Shown here piece by piece: positions 1-12,640 of a stretch of DNA of 64,000 nucleotides; positions within the stretch are counted from its first letter, which is position 1, and every line of letters begins with the position of its first letter. The position numbers and the translations under genes were made by a program. The notes beneath the pieces were generated by a model, which worked only from the letters and a program-made list of their open reading frames with translations, searched no databases and was not told the origin of the DNA. Origin of the DNA: Taenia hydatigena (lineage: Eukaryota; Platyhelminthes; Cestoda; Cyclophyllidea; Taeniidae); NCBI GenBank assembly GCA_036345935.2, contig JADWOT020001561.1, forward strand, positions 186,001 to 250,000. The letters are read 5' to 3'.

Positions 1-257
1 TGCTATAGTGTTGTTTCCTTAACGAAGGTCACAAACCCACTTAATGGGCACGCATCAAGAATCGAGTGAAATCCAAAACGTTGCATGTGTTAATCTGAAT
101 TACCACCTTTGATCCTTTCCAAATACTAAAATAACGACAAGAGTTTATTTAAAAGTCCCCCATAAGAAACGCACCGAATTGTAGCGAAGTGGCAAATGAA
201 ATGCGACAAAAATCAAGTACCTCCTCTCTGTGTTTAGGTTCAAAGTTTTCTACTTAC

Positions 258-1505
258 CATTTGAACTACCTTTCTGCAGGGTTTCTGGGGCGCTTTAGTG
301 TAATTCAAAACGAAGAACATACCCCAGTCCATGCTGGAAGAGAGCAATGAGGGCTCTGTTGGGATTGACAGATCGGACAAGATCGCTAAGCGCAATTGCG
401 ACCTCCCCACGTAGAAAGGCTGCCGAGGCCTCACCGGTCTTGACAAGAAGTACACGTACACAAGTGTCCACATAGGCGTCGAGGAGGCGACCCAAACCGC
501 GGAAGAGGTCAGCTATCGTCTTCACTGCTTGTCTGGACACCTACATGAGTTGGAGCACCTCAATGCGTCTGTTTCTTTTGAATGAGCGATACCATTATGT
601 TGATTTCCTATTGTTTTCAGACACGACTTTCTTTTAAGAAATTATTAATATTTAAGGGTATGCGTACCATGGAATTTTACTAAATACCAGAAGCTTATAG
701 CTATTTGATTTGAAAACATTGTCTGAATTTGATCGACTCTGGTCAACAGCAAGTAGCCCAAAGACTTTAATTTAATAAACATAGCAAAAATGTTGTTGTC
801 CAGTAGAACAATGTTTTAGAAGAGGCATTAGGGGCGCCTGATTAGAATCGAGGAGGACCTCTGATGTGGGTAAGTGAGCTTACATAATGGCTGACTGGAG
901 TTATCATTAGCAACTCAGAATAGTCTACGGATGTGATTAAGGTGACATCTAACGAAAAGGTTTTTTCAATCGTTGTTTGGTATCTTGTGGGTTCGTTGAC
1001 ATTCATGTAATGAGCGGATAATCAAATAAGGGAATGGGCCGTGACAAAATTCAAAGTCTATTTAGGCTCACATTCTGTTCCCTAATGAACGTATCCCGTT
1101 CTCTTTCAGGAGTCATTAGCTCACACAACAATGGGGAAAATCACTATGCAGGCCAGGGAAACAATGGATACGCCATTGTCCTGCTATCTTTGAGGGTAAT
1201 GGAAATCTATAAGCGGGATACAAAGTACCTGGGAACGGAGATTTCTGCATTCAGAAGTGACAGCGTGAATGACCGCTGAACAGGTATCATGGGAGTCGGA
1301 AAAGGCTGTTGGATGCCTTAGAGCCAATGCAGAGAGGCTCAGAAGGCCGTTCACTTTGTCCTCCCATTCCGTGGACGCGATCAGATTGAGGGCTGAGGTG
1401 ACATCTCGGCATTTGCCTAAGCCAGTCATGGAGGGGTGATGTTGGGAAAGGCGTGAGAGCGAGACCTCTCCGGAGGCGCTGTCTGAACTCTTCTGACGAA
1501 CACTC
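258..1505 (-). CDS. Exons of the C-terminal TOG block of the TOGARAM-like gene
   Basis: Exon 1466..1505 (40 nt) follows a polypyrimidine acceptor and ends with a GT donor. A 73-nt intron then joins it to 1229..1392, which rebuilds an Ala codon and gives RRALNLIASTEWEDKVNGLL. This exon ends RNLRSQ before GT. Exon 323..540 continues VSRQAVKTIADLFRGLGRLL and ends at HGLG before GTATGT. The pattern of a Trp-containing first helix, then NLRSQVSR and ADLF, is the classic opening of the TOGARAM TOG domains. A 16-nt exon at 258..273 would keep the frame (phase 2 to 0) and is followed by GTAAGT. The rest of the domain lies left of position 1. Confidence 0.7.
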
Positions 1506-4500
1506 CTGAAAAATCAAGATACGTTCGTCAGTAGGCAGAGCTTACGACTCATCAGCCAGAATGAAATATAAATGAAATACTGAGCACGGTCATATTTTCT
1601 TCAAAAAAATATTGTCAAAAAAGTCCGACAGTCAGATACCTGAACCACGGCTTAATGAAAGGTCACGAGATATAAATAAATAGGGAATTGGAGCCAAATT
1701 TCTTGTTACATTGATGTATTATACTTCCTGAACTCTTGATTCTTGCGTCCATTTGTCTGCAATAAAGTATCCTAGCCTCAAGTCAAGTGAAAAGCAGATG
1801 CCGACTAATGGTTGTAAGAAAATTGATTGCCAACAAGGTTTGCAAAGGTTAAACTTAATAATCACCAAAAGAATGCGTCGAGAGGCCGTACTTGCAATGA
1901 AGGTTTCCATTACGAGGAACGGAGGGCGGTCGTCTGGTTGGTAATCCATGAGATGGTCTTTGTAATGATGGCGTCCGGGAGGGTGTCTGAGGACCGTTTC
2001 TTGATGAATCATGATCTCCCAAATCTCCCTTTCTCCCCCGTTGAGAAGCTGCAGTTCAGACGTCAAAAGGGTGATTTTATTAACAAGCAAATGCGCATTT
2101 TTAGACCGTGCAACCGTATGGAACTATAATTCTCCTAACTAGAATCCTTCTTCTGTTAGAGCAGACTACTCAATTCCCCCCAAGGCACCTATCACACGGT
2201 TTTGTGCTTGTGAAAAGGAAAACGTTCCTGAGTGAATGCTTTCAGCGTTATGAGTCAGTGAATGCAGAATTAGTCTTAATAGTTCCGAGGCATAACGAAA
2301 GTTTGTTCAATAAGTTGTTTGCGCTTCCATGCTACTTATAAATTAGGGTGAACGAAGGAAGGCCAAGAAATACAACGTATGCGGCTGTAAAAAATTGGAC
2401 TAATTTTGCCTGGTACGTTTAAATTAGGTGAAAAATCATCTCTCGGTGGTAAGAATGGTTGCAAAGAGAAAAGGATTGCTCTCTTGCACCATTTGTATAA
2501 AAAAGCGGATAGAAATTCCATCAGAATTGTCCATTTGATGTTGATGCAAACATGAGTAAGGATTCATTCCATTATATGGGTTGAAAGGCTAGCCAACCAA
2601 TCAACCAACCCATCATTCTTTTCACTCACAGACAGATTTCATACTGCCACTTTGCCTAGAGCGACCCGACCTCCGACCGAATCCACGTGATGTGTGGCCT
2701 TCAATGCCTGCCCTCAGAGTGTCTTCATCGTCCTAGAATTTCGTTAAAGTTCAAATAATGGTGTATTGCATACGTGTAAAACGCCACATACGCAAATCAG
2801 ACTAGATTTCCCTGCTAAACAAATAATTTTACTGTTCAGCATATGTAAAGCTTGTTCACTTATGAATAATTTCGTGTGGACGTGTCGGTTGATCAGTCCT
2901 CGTGAGGATCCGGGTCTGCGCTGCAACAATAAGTAGCCTATACGTCTAGGATAGAATTTTCTTCCCGTCCGAACTAGCCTTACTGACGTAAGTTTGAAAG
3001 TGAATAAAACCATACATAACATTCTGGTGATCCGGGTGGTGCTGCTTTTCGTTCGGATTTATTGGTCGCGTTATAATCGTCACCGTTGTCACTTCGGCCA
3101 TCGATTTCGCATCCATCATGCTTGATTGAAGTTCTCCTAAAATCGCCTAAGAATGCATAATAGTTGATTTGCAAGAACTCGAGAAGTGAGACTTTAATGA
3201 GGGGGTAATAAAGGACGTACCAATCGGATGCATACTTCTGCCAACAACGTCAACGTGAGGATATTGAAAACCACAATCTGGACTGGGGAGCATCATATTC
3301 TTGGCCAGTTCATGTTGACCTGCAAAAGACAACAGTCAATTAGTCATTGGATTTGTTAGATTTATTTGTGTTAACAATTATCATGCCGACAAATGCATGT
3401 CTAGCCCTTGTTTTTGGCTAAAAATATGCAGACGAACTTAGCTTTGGATGTAAAGTACAAAATCGAGTAAATCTGTTGAGTTTTAGTTTAAGCAATAAGA
3501 ATTGAAATCTTTCGTAGAAGCGGACACTCTGCATTAATGCCAAAGCCTAACGGGGTTACTATGGAAGCCTAAGTGGAACACTAGAAACATGATCCTACAA
3601 GGCAAAGAGATCGGTCGAATGTTAGCGTCAAGCACATGAGCCAATATTAACACGAGGCTCATAGTCTTTCTTGGTTGACAAGTGATTAACGAATCGAAGT
3701 AATTTTACAGCCGCTTGGCATAACTGCTGGATGAATCCTGATAAGTTATTTTATAAAATTTGAGCCCATCTCTCAGAGGTCGATGCTCTACTTTTATACA
3801 ATTCAGCATTGAGAGACCTTAGTCTTTTACAGTCGGCGTACGCAAGCGGCAGAATCAACGGGCGAAGGGTGCACGAGGCCCACTACACCTGCTACTGAAT
3901 TAATCATCGTATCTTCTTCACCTTGGATTACTTCCTGTCACGTGCGCAAAAGGTAAAATCCAACTGTCAAAGCCGCACAAATATTCCTTCCTTTGCTAAT
4001 CCATTGTATTAAATATTAAGACGGTCTAACCACGTCTTCTGCTCCGTTCCATTGTTATGTTGAAGTTAATATTTGTCCTGATAAGAAGTTCAAAGTACCA
4101 TCCCAGTAGCTTCCGAAGTGTAACCGATTCAAAGCGTTCAAGTAAGTGCCACAGGTACAGTAAAAGAGAGAAGGAAAATAACTTTGCACCAAAGCTAGCC
4201 TTTGCTTGATGGAACACACACTGCCTCACTATTTGGCGTGACAACAAAACCGGACTTCATTCAGCACCCTTTGGAGGATAGAGAAGATACTACGGTGTAA
4301 TATTCAAAAGTAAATATTGGGGGAGTCGCTGTCGCCTAGATGGCACAACTGCGCCGCATCAGGATGAAAAGGTGTACCATAAATATTAAGTGACTTGATA
4401 ACTATCTAAACCTAAAGTTTATTTCATCCTGTAACAAGGCAGAAGGAAATGTTTTACCCACCTCTTTCATCTTTGACCTACTATGGTGACAAATGTAGTT

Positions 4501-7500
4501 AGTCTAATAATCAAAGGAACTTGGTTACTCATGATTCTTCTCATGCACAGAATAGTATTCTTTTCATTTTGTAAGGAGTATGAAATGAGTAATTGCTGTT
4601 AAGCCGTATATAAGGTAGTGATAGCATTTTAACTACACTCACCCCGCAACGGTCCTGAATGCAAATGATGGAAGTCGGTAGGTGAGTTGGATTTCTTGCC
4701 GCAACTGGGGGATTGATCGAATTTGGGACTCTGATGGTGCTGAGATAAACTAGCTCGGCTCGTAGAAAGGCAAGAGGGTATGCTGGGCGGTGTGAGAAGG
4801 AATGGATTACTTCCACGGTTGAATCTGAATTCAATTGAATCTTGAATTCAATACTAGTATGAAAATATCAACCTGCCACTGTTTTATGCAATATTTATAA
4901 CTTCCTCAACACGTGAGTCAAAATTGAAATACTCTTGCACAACAGTGGCGTCATTTTCACCATGACGCATTTGGCCGACACCTCCAGATTTATATAAGTC
5001 TGCCATAAAGCGGTACGTTTGATCTTTCTTTACACTAAATGAAACCCCAAGTATACGAAGGTCAACAGTTACTAACAAGTGAGAGGACTACTAGGTTGTC
5101 ATAGTTACGGTTATTTATTCTGGGTGTCGTTCGTGGCTGTAGGCCTCACTTTTATAACCCTTTACAAGCCCCATTGTCTCCAACCAGCCATTGGAGAGTC
5201 TCGATTCAAAGAAAGGTAATCAGGTTACGTTTCGCCCCTAAAATTTCTGTAGGGTACTTACTTTTCGGTCTAATTTGCACAAAAAATGCTTTGTGCAATT
5301 AAGGAATGCGGTGTTTCTTTAAAATAAATAATATTTTGGACTGCTAATATCATACCGATTAAATGATCGGGAGGTATTTGGGGAGGCAGCATCCAATTGA
5401 TCACTGAGATGCAAATTTGTTAATTCAAGGTCTGTGTTCACCTGAAGGGATCGCCTTTGAGAAGCTTTGTTGCGAATATGGGAGACCTGTTTTAACCAAT
5501 TGAACATAATCTGAATGAAGAGTGAAGGGCATCTGAAATCATCTCTAGTGGTTCATTAATGATCGGTTCGACTCAACCAATAACTGTTAAGTAGTATAAG
5601 TCATTAGCTTTCTTATTATTCTACGCTTAAGCGACCAATGAAATCATCCTAGCGTGCAGAAGACAGACAAAATTTCTAAAGTAAAATAAAAAACTCAACA
5701 GGAGGAACCATTCATTATTCACCTCAAGGGAATCGTCAGTATTTATCAACTTGCGATTTCCGACCACGTAGTTGTCAGATGTTGATGGAGAAATCGCGAG
5801 GGAGTCTGAGAGTATTTTCACCGATCCCGCACCACCGCCTTCATAGGTGACTCCCACTCGCGACTCAGCAGCTGCAATCGCAAGAAGGCTCAAACAGGTC
5901 AGAGAACGGTCCTCTCATCGTTAGGAGTGATCAATGCATGGTGAAAATGGAATCGGATAGCTTTATAAAGCAAAATTATGTCTGAAGTTCAGTCAAACTG
6001 AGACCTACTTATAGAAAAGACGCTATCGTGGCGGTCCTACGAGGGATAGTAAGTGCCAATTATGTCCTATTACTAAAAGATGGCTCATACTTCATGGATA
6101 AGTCCCGTTCAGGCAATGCTGACCGAGGTGGAAAGCGAGAGTGGTAGTGTGGAAATGGAGTTGCATGTGTTAGTGTGGTCGCTCGCTGACAGCAACAGCA
6201 TAGTAATAAGGCACTCGCTCACTCAGTCGTAAGAAGGTTGAATGATGAAGAGCATGCATTCGAACGCTAGCAACTAAAATGGGAGTGCTGATTCCAATCC
6301 ACAGCCTTGGCAGCCGGTGCTAATGATTGATACGCAAGTCGTTATGAAAATTGCACGGTGAGCGCTTTCACTCAATGTTGTTTCAACTTCGATTCTTTAA
6401 TTTTACTGAAATTTTTTTCCGATTGGTGGATTTACAGTATCCCATTTTTCAAACCAATTTTCCCGTGTCTTTAAAATCCAAATCCCTGATTGCCTTGGAT
6501 CCTCCTTTTGAAATTAACTATCGCAGCTAAAAGTGAGTAACCAGAATGTGATCCTTCGGGAGCCATAGTGATCTAGTCGAAAATAAAAGGTACTTCAAAA
6601 TGTCTTGGAGAGAATTGTATTGGATGTAGGTCTTGATACTTCATCGTCCTGCTAATAATCCCGTTAGTAACTTACACGCCCAATTCAACTGAAACCCGAA
6701 AAATAGAAAAATAAGCATCGAAATGATCACAGGCCGCGAACATTCCTCAACTAGTTTACCACTTTAAGCCCAACTAATTGGTGGTGGTGGTGGTGGTGGT
6801 GGTGGTGGTGGTGGTGGTGGTGGTGGTGGTGGTGGTGGTGGTGGTGGTGGGTGGTGGTGTGTGGTGGTGGTGTGGTGTGGTGGTGGTGGTGGTTGGTGGT
6901 GGTGGTGGTGGTGGTGGTGGTGTGGTGTGTGGTGGTGGTGGTGGTGGTGGTGGTGGTGGTGGTGGTGGTGGTGGTGGTGGTGGTGGTGGTGGTGGTGGTG
7001 GTGGTGGTGGTGGTGGTGGTGGTGGTGGTGCAATTTAGTACAGGTAGTGCCCATAATGTGGTACTGGCAAAGCTTTTCACGTTGTGTAAGTTTCTCGTAG
7101 ATGCCAAATTAGCCTAGTCGAAAAGGAAAAAAACCAAGACATGGTACAGTCATTACCAATGCCAAAACCTTTATAAAGAATGATTGCATTTGAATGTGTC
7201 AGTTATCACCAAGCTGAAGGAAAGTGGATGAAGAAGTTACCTTGATTGTCCCCACAATAGGAACTATCAGAAGGATTCAAACTGCGCCGAATTTCTGCAC
7301 GACTATTGAGTTCGAGAGACTGATTGCCGGGATTTTGGTTGCTGACTGAACGCCTTGGGGACTGAAAAGGAACCATTTTGTGCAAAGCCAGGACAATAAG
7401 ATGCGCTAATGGATGGGCGATTATGCATTGTTAACTCTTTGATTCTTTCGTTATGATGTCCCACTGAAAGCTACGCCTTGTCGCCCTCACTCAGGTAAAG

Positions 7501-10500
7501 TAATAGAAGTAGAGCTGTCAGCACTCACCCGACCACTCGGTCTGGACTCATCAAAATTGCTGCCTAGGATGGCAGTTGCCGACTGAGAAAGATTGGACAA
7601 AGAAAAAGGACAACTTCTAGACGGTCCATTGGCGGTACCAACCACGACGACACTGTCCCTGGGATCCCAAGGAAGTCGCAAGTTCCCATGCATCCGTCCT
7701 GCGCTCGGCTTACGGCGTTCTGGTTGGCATAAAACGAGGCAAAATTTAAAACGCAGAGCCTAGGACGTCAAAACAATACGACTTTGTCACGTAAATGTTT
7801 GAGATTGTCATAATCGATTTCTCACCTAGTATCGGCAGGCATTAATGGTTTGAGAACTTACAGTAGCCGTTACGACAATAACGGGGCTGACTTCAACTTC
7901 TGAACAAAGCATGAACACTGGCGTTGCCAAGCAATTCGCCATCGGCCTGTATATGTATCAAAGCTTTCATAGAATTTACCCCAAGTAGACGGTGAGGATG
8001 CTTAGAGCACCTGAACAATGAACGCGTTCAGGCTTCTAGAAATTTTCGTCATCGATCTCACTTACTCCTACCTGATTGGCTGAGACCAAGTTTAGACGCA
8101 CTTTAAGTGCACTATTGACCGCTCAAGGTCCAAGGTGAGTCAGTTGCCTACGGCGGTAAATTGACCTCTTCTCTGAAGATCCCGCTTATTGAGAGCTCGA
8201 TAGGACCCATGCTACCAGCTTGAGAACCTCAGTTTACGAAACTTCAAGACGAGGTGATATGGTAACGCCCAAGTGTAGGCATTGGGAAACAGTAATGTAC
8301 ACTTGAGTGTCAACAAATAGAACTACCCAAGTGGTCAGACACTTAAGCATGATGAGATATAACATGTAACAAAGGCGTAAAATTAGCATAAGCATAAAAA
8401 AAGAACCGAAACGGCTTGGTTCTCTTTATTCGAACAGGCTTTAGTTGGATCTGATCCAAGGCGGTTGATTATTGTGAAAAAAACTGGGTTTAGAGCGAGA
8501 TTTAGCACTGTCGTGGTTATTATCATTTCATTAAAAATGTGTTTTTAAAATCTTCGCTTTCATTTACGATAAATGTTTCAAATTTACCTGTTATGAGTTC
8601 TTATAGTTTTTCTAGTACATAGGCTAAAGACATCGGTCATCTAGACGAAGCTTTATTATCTTCAACCTCTGTAAGGTGTTTATTTTGTAGGAAACTTTAC
8701 AAGTCTCTTAATGTGATGAATTTGATTCCAATTTAAAGGTGAAATCGCACTGTGTACAAATGAGTCAGTCAAAAAGCGTCCTGATGAAGATGATTGCCAC
8801 GGGCAGAAATCGGCTTGATAAGAAACACCTTCAGTCAAGTGGATACATACCACCAATGGAAGACGAGGATTCGCAATTGACCTGTCCCACAGCTGACATT
8901 TCTACGGTGGAGCCCAATCTAGATGGACGAACAAGGCGAAACTGGCTGTTGATAGTGGGTAAGTGGCGTTGAAAGACAATGGAACGCAAAGACGCTGCAG
9001 CCTGGTGTTTGGAAAGTTCCTCCTGTTCTTCCTTCCTCTCCTCCCTTTTGGCGTTGTTGTTGCAATTAAGGCGAGACAATTGCAATTCCACTCGGACGAT
9101 TAATGCATCACTTTCTAGCTTTACTGCCACTGCCAGGCAATCAAGAGCTGAACTACGCACCTAAAAGAGGAATCGCGAAGAATAACATTGATGTTTGCTA
9201 TTTGGATGAATCTGATTAACTTGACTACCTTGCTGTGACCCAAGCATAATTTTTACTGTTTCCCTAATTCGTATCCTAACCTTCCATGTATAGCTTTACC
9301 GTCAAACATGATTTAGGTGATTAAGCTTGTCCGTTTAACTTAGTTTAACTCGGCACCAAAGTTGACTGGGAAGCCTCTTTCTCCACATATTTACTGGATA
9401 GTATTCACAGAATGTGTGGTATGGGCTAGCAGAATCCACCTTCGGGTACCACGTACCACTGCGTGTACGTGGAGGTCGGACAGACTTATCGGCTACGAAT
9501 TTCCTGCTGAAAGCTGAAAAAGTTTTAATGGGGTCTGCCTAATTAGCATGTCACAAATAGAGTATGTGCTGCAACACTTAATCAAACATTTGAATGAAGG
9601 AAGCCTTATTAGTATCATCATAAGGAAGAGGGGAGAAAGAAAAGGGGCAATACTCCCTTCTCATCTTCATTTTCATTTTAAAGGGGATATTTAACAAACC
9701 GGAAGCTATCGTTGCATCAACTTGACATTAGCGATGGATAATTACGCAGTTGCATACAGAATAGACAATAGATAGTGGAAAAAAGTAAAATGCGACTTTT
9801 AGAGGCGGGATTCCAAATAAAGGTGAAATTTGTAGTAGGCTTCCGTCTGATCACGAAAGGAATGTAGCGTGTCTTAGTGATTAAATTGACTAACAAACTA
9901 TTTCAAGAGAATTTGATGGCCCAATTGTTGAAAGAAATTAAATAGCAAACTTAAGAAATTTAAAATTGATTTCAACTATAAAATCTGAATGCGCAAAGTA
10001 GAGAAATGCACGATGATTAGAAGTAAAATCTCTTACTGGAAACGGCTGTGGTATGAATAAAGCACGCCTAAACGCAATGAATGAACTTGGAGCGGAACCG
10101 AACAATAGGTACCAGAGCCTGCTTCCTCCTTGGAGCCTGATTGGTTAGTATGGACGTGTAACTGAGATACACCGGCATGGTAACTCTGTCTGCATGACTT
10201 GCACGTGGCTGGAAATGTCACACAGAGGTAAGTCCCTTTATTGAATTACCTTGCCTTGGATGTTAGCTAATTATTCCAGCGTAGTGTTTACCCGTGGCTT
10301 GAATGGTTAAAGGAGCATAAGTTGTTGCTACAGCAACGTGGTTTGACTTAAGTTAGCATATTGTGTAGAATGCTAGGGATGCTAGGCGACTGCATATTGC
10401 TCAGGAGGGTTATTGAGTTCTCAAAACAGCCTAATTCCTTATCCCATCACCTGGATTGATTGAATATTTCTGTTCTTTATTTATAGACTCGAGTTGGATC

Positions 10501-12640
10501 CAAACTTCACTCTTAAAGTCAAGGTAATTAAAGTAAGGGGTAAATTTTCGGGATCTATTACGATGTAACACTAGCATTTGCCAATGTCTTATTGCATTCC
10601 CTTTACTCCCTCTCTCTAGAGCACTCTGTGTGCAAAGCTCCAGTCAAGGGCACGAGGAAATTCAGCGGGGGCTTTGGAGATGAGTCCCGGACACCGAATG
10701 GTAACAGGTAAAGAATTCTTACGGTACCTTTCTTCTCTACCAAATTGCGCGCCTTTTAGATGCCTAAGCAATGGAAAGAGTATGAACATAAGCGTTCGGT
10801 ATTTGCTTGTGACACTTAGAGCACTATTATGGAGATTGTGGCAAATTCCATCAATAGCCATTTACTCTTATCTGGATATCCAATGAAAACATTTGCTACC
10901 TTTCACTCCAATTATTAAAAATTAAGTCAAGTTTGACTGGTTTTTGAGACTCTCCAAAACCAACTTTTTAGCATCCATTAGTTGCCATCGCCTTAAATTA
11001 TTATAAACTTTTTTATGGGAAATTTATAGCTCCATCGACTTTTCATCTAAGATGGAAAATTGATCAAACAACATTATATGATTTTCCCACTTCTTTCACG
11101 AGATGGGTAAAACATGCTTAAGACTTTGTGTCAATAAGTGCAGATCTAAGTAAGTGTCATGATGTAACAAAATAAGTTCCGGAGCGTAGCATTGCCTACG
11201 ATAAGGAGATGTTTGTGAAATTGAAGTGAGCTTTCCTTCTTACAGACTCTTTGCCTTTCAATTTAGTTTGATTTGAAGCACAGGCATTCCCTTTACGAGG
11301 CTAGACGTTTTGCGTCTACTTTATATAACTACTAATCAAGGTTAAAATTGCCTTGATAAAAATAGGCTATAAAAATGCAGGCATTCTTTGGATGCATCTT
11401 TGACACCGGTAATGATTTCGCATTTATTTCATGTTCATCAACCTCTAAGCTAAGTCAGAACCTGCTCAAAAAGCACCTGGTAGACGCTACTTTACAAAAA
11501 GTGTCATTAATAGTTTGGCGAATTGGTGGTAACTGTGTGGTCACATTAGCCTATGCTTGCATCTTCAACCAAGTCTCCTGTCATCACGAAGGCTCACGCA
11601 TTAAATGTAGGGCCGGGAAGTAATCTCATATGGACACCTACTTATGCATATTCAGTAGAACGTGTATTCTACATACACATAACCTTTAATCCTTTGTTTT
11701 TTTCCTTAACCACAAATCCTAATTACCCTATTTAGTCTATTCTCTAGCCCTTTAATGCCTATTTGACCTGAAAAGCTAAAGGTTATAGAAAATCTTCTTT
11801 TTGGTTAAGCATTTCATGTAGCTTCCGCCCTTTTTGGCAAGTTGACTCCTCTTATTAATTGTGGTATGTAATGTCACCTTCATTAATAGCGTCCTCTGAT
11901 AAGTATTATTTGATAACGGAGGTCATTTATTCCCATCGGCGCCTGCGCTATATGTAGAGTTGAGGCCCTTTCTTCTCATTGTCGGCCGCAGATAAAGGAA
12001 TGTTCATAAATAACTGCACGGACGTTACGCATTCATAGCCTTCCCTTGAGCAATTGCCACTGATGTTTTGCTTAACGCACTTATAACGGAAAGTATTTGG
12101 AGAAAAATTGATGAGGGTTAATTGAAACGTGAGTTATCTAAAATTAAAACTTTTGCATCGCTGTAAATTAACCACATCCTTCTCCACCTTTGAGTAGAGC
12201 AGGAATCGAACACTGGGAGCAATATCATGCCAATTCCATCTTCCAAATGCCTACGATTTTATGAGTTTCATCTCTTTAGAGGAAGTTTATGAGCATATTC
12301 TGCCGATTACTTACCGTGTGTTTGGAGTCCTTCAATCCTGGAACAATTACAGAATCCACGATCTCGTTGAAGTTAAATTCCGAGGCAGGGGAAAGTAAAA
12401 GTGCCATTGTAACGCAGTCAATTGCTTCCTTGCGAAGTCTTGATTTTACAGTGTCTAAGGTTTTCAAGTTGTCGTCGTGGCAACTAAGTATGGGACCAGC
12501 AAGGTCGCGCACAATTGACTTCGAACCTTTCGGGAGACGCAGGAGATTCGCGACCAGTTGGGAGCCCGCAGTTCGAATTAGACGCTTGGAGTCAGAGAAG
12601 GCGATCCGTAGAAAATTTGTAGCCAGATGAAAGATCCAAC
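258..12640 (-). CDS. TOG-array microtubule regulator, TOGARAM/Crescerin-like (partial, runs off left edge)
   Basis: This minus-strand multi-exon gene encodes HEAT/TOG repeats. Exons I can place with splice sites are 12315..~12640, 8851..9160, 7529..7719, 5723..~5871, 5356..5486, 3221..3319, 3021..3136, 1466..1505, 1229..1392, 323..540 and a possible 258..273. The first two form the end of an N-terminal TOG domain; the join reads LKDSKHT-VRSSALDCLAVA across the intron in one frame. The middle exons are a low-complexity linker. The 1.5-0.3 kb exons start a second TOG block with EWEDKVNGLLSL and SRQAVKTIADLF, which resemble TOG3/TOG4 of TOGARAM. TOGARAM proteins bind tubulin and regulate ciliary axoneme microtubules (family knowledge). 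Junction phases agree for 12315>9160, 8851>7719, 3221>3136, 1466>1392 and 1229>540. The linker contains gaps where exons are missing. The true 5' start and the 3' end are not seen. CLASP-type TOG proteins are an alternative. Confidence 0.65.
3021..3319 (-). CDS. Two linker exons of the TOGARAM-like gene
   Basis: Exon 3221..3319 follows a strong TTTTGCAG acceptor and ends at a GTACGT donor; it encodes GQHELAKNMMLPSPD and onward. An 83-nt intron separates it from 3021..3136, which starts GELQSSMMDAKSMAEVTTV. Both junctions are phase 1 at the shared intron, so the reading frame is continuous. No domain is recognisable. Assignment to the TOG gene rests on strand, position between the TOG blocks and frame continuity, so it is inference. 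Confidence 0.5.
5356..5890 (-). CDS. Two probable linker exons of the TOGARAM-like gene
   Basis: The upper exon ends at 5723 with a GAG|GTGAAT donor and contains SRVGVTYEGGGAGSVKIL. Its 5' boundary is ambiguous (three AG acceptors near 5857-5890). The lower exon, 5356..5486, starts after TTAAAACAG, reads VSHIRNKASQRRSLQ and ends at a GTATGA donor. Phase 0 matches between them. The composition is Ser-rich and disordered, with no domain recognised. An internal GTGAAC after SLQ could act as a second donor. Confidence 0.4.
6781..7029. repeat. (GTG)n/(CAC)n trinucleotide microsatellite, about 250 bp
   Basis: The run is almost pure GTG on the plus strand, with interruptions near 6850-6930 where GTGG or GT units break the phase. 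It lies in the minus-strand intron between TOG-gene exons 7529..7719 and 5723..~5871. It produces long spurious Val, Gly, Trp, His, Thr or Pro homopolymer reading frames in all frames, none of which should be annotated as a gene. Confidence 0.97.
7529..7719 (-). CDS. Linker exon of the TOGARAM-like gene
   Basis: This is an open stretch reading RRKPSAGRMHGNLRLPWDP and ending SNFDESRPSGR at a strong CGG|GTGAGT donor. An acceptor, AACCAG, at the upper end gives phase 1, which matches the phase-1 end of exon 8851..9160 (SSSSIG then E-RRKPSAG). The Ser/Arg/Pro-rich composition suggests a disordered linker after the N-terminal TOG domain. No domain is recognised. Confidence 0.55.
8851..9160 (-). 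CDS. TOG-domain terminal exon of the TOGARAM-like gene
   Basis: This exon begins after a TTTTAG acceptor with VRSSALDCLAVAVKLESDAL, a typical HEAT-repeat helix pair. A charged stretch rich in Lys/Glu (AKREERKEEQEELSKH) follows, then a linker ending SSSSIG at a GTATGT donor. It joins the exon at 12315 in phase 0 across a 3.1-kb intron, completing a HEAT repeat. Confidence 0.7.
12315..12640 (-). CDS. N-terminal TOG-domain exon of the TOGARAM-like gene
   Basis: The translation includes LATNFLRIAFSDSKRLIRTA, then LRKEAIDCVTMALLLSPASE and FNEIVDSVIVPGLKDSKHT, ending at an ACG|GTAAGT donor. Paired amphipathic helices with a VPGLKDSKHTV motif are typical of TOG/HEAT repeats. The 5' boundary (about 12630-12655) is unclear. 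The exon or exons carrying the first HEAT repeats were not found between here and 14.2 kb. Confidence 0.6.

Noticed and set aside
6751..7117. Several His-, Thr-, Val- or Gly-rich open frames of 79-118 codons
   Set aside because: They are read from the (GTG)n microsatellite in every frame and have no unique coding sequence.
10616..10861. 81-codon minus-strand frame inside the large TOG-gene intron
   Set aside because: No HEAT/TOG resemblance and no good splice sites at matching phase; direct joining of 12315 to 9160 is already in phase.
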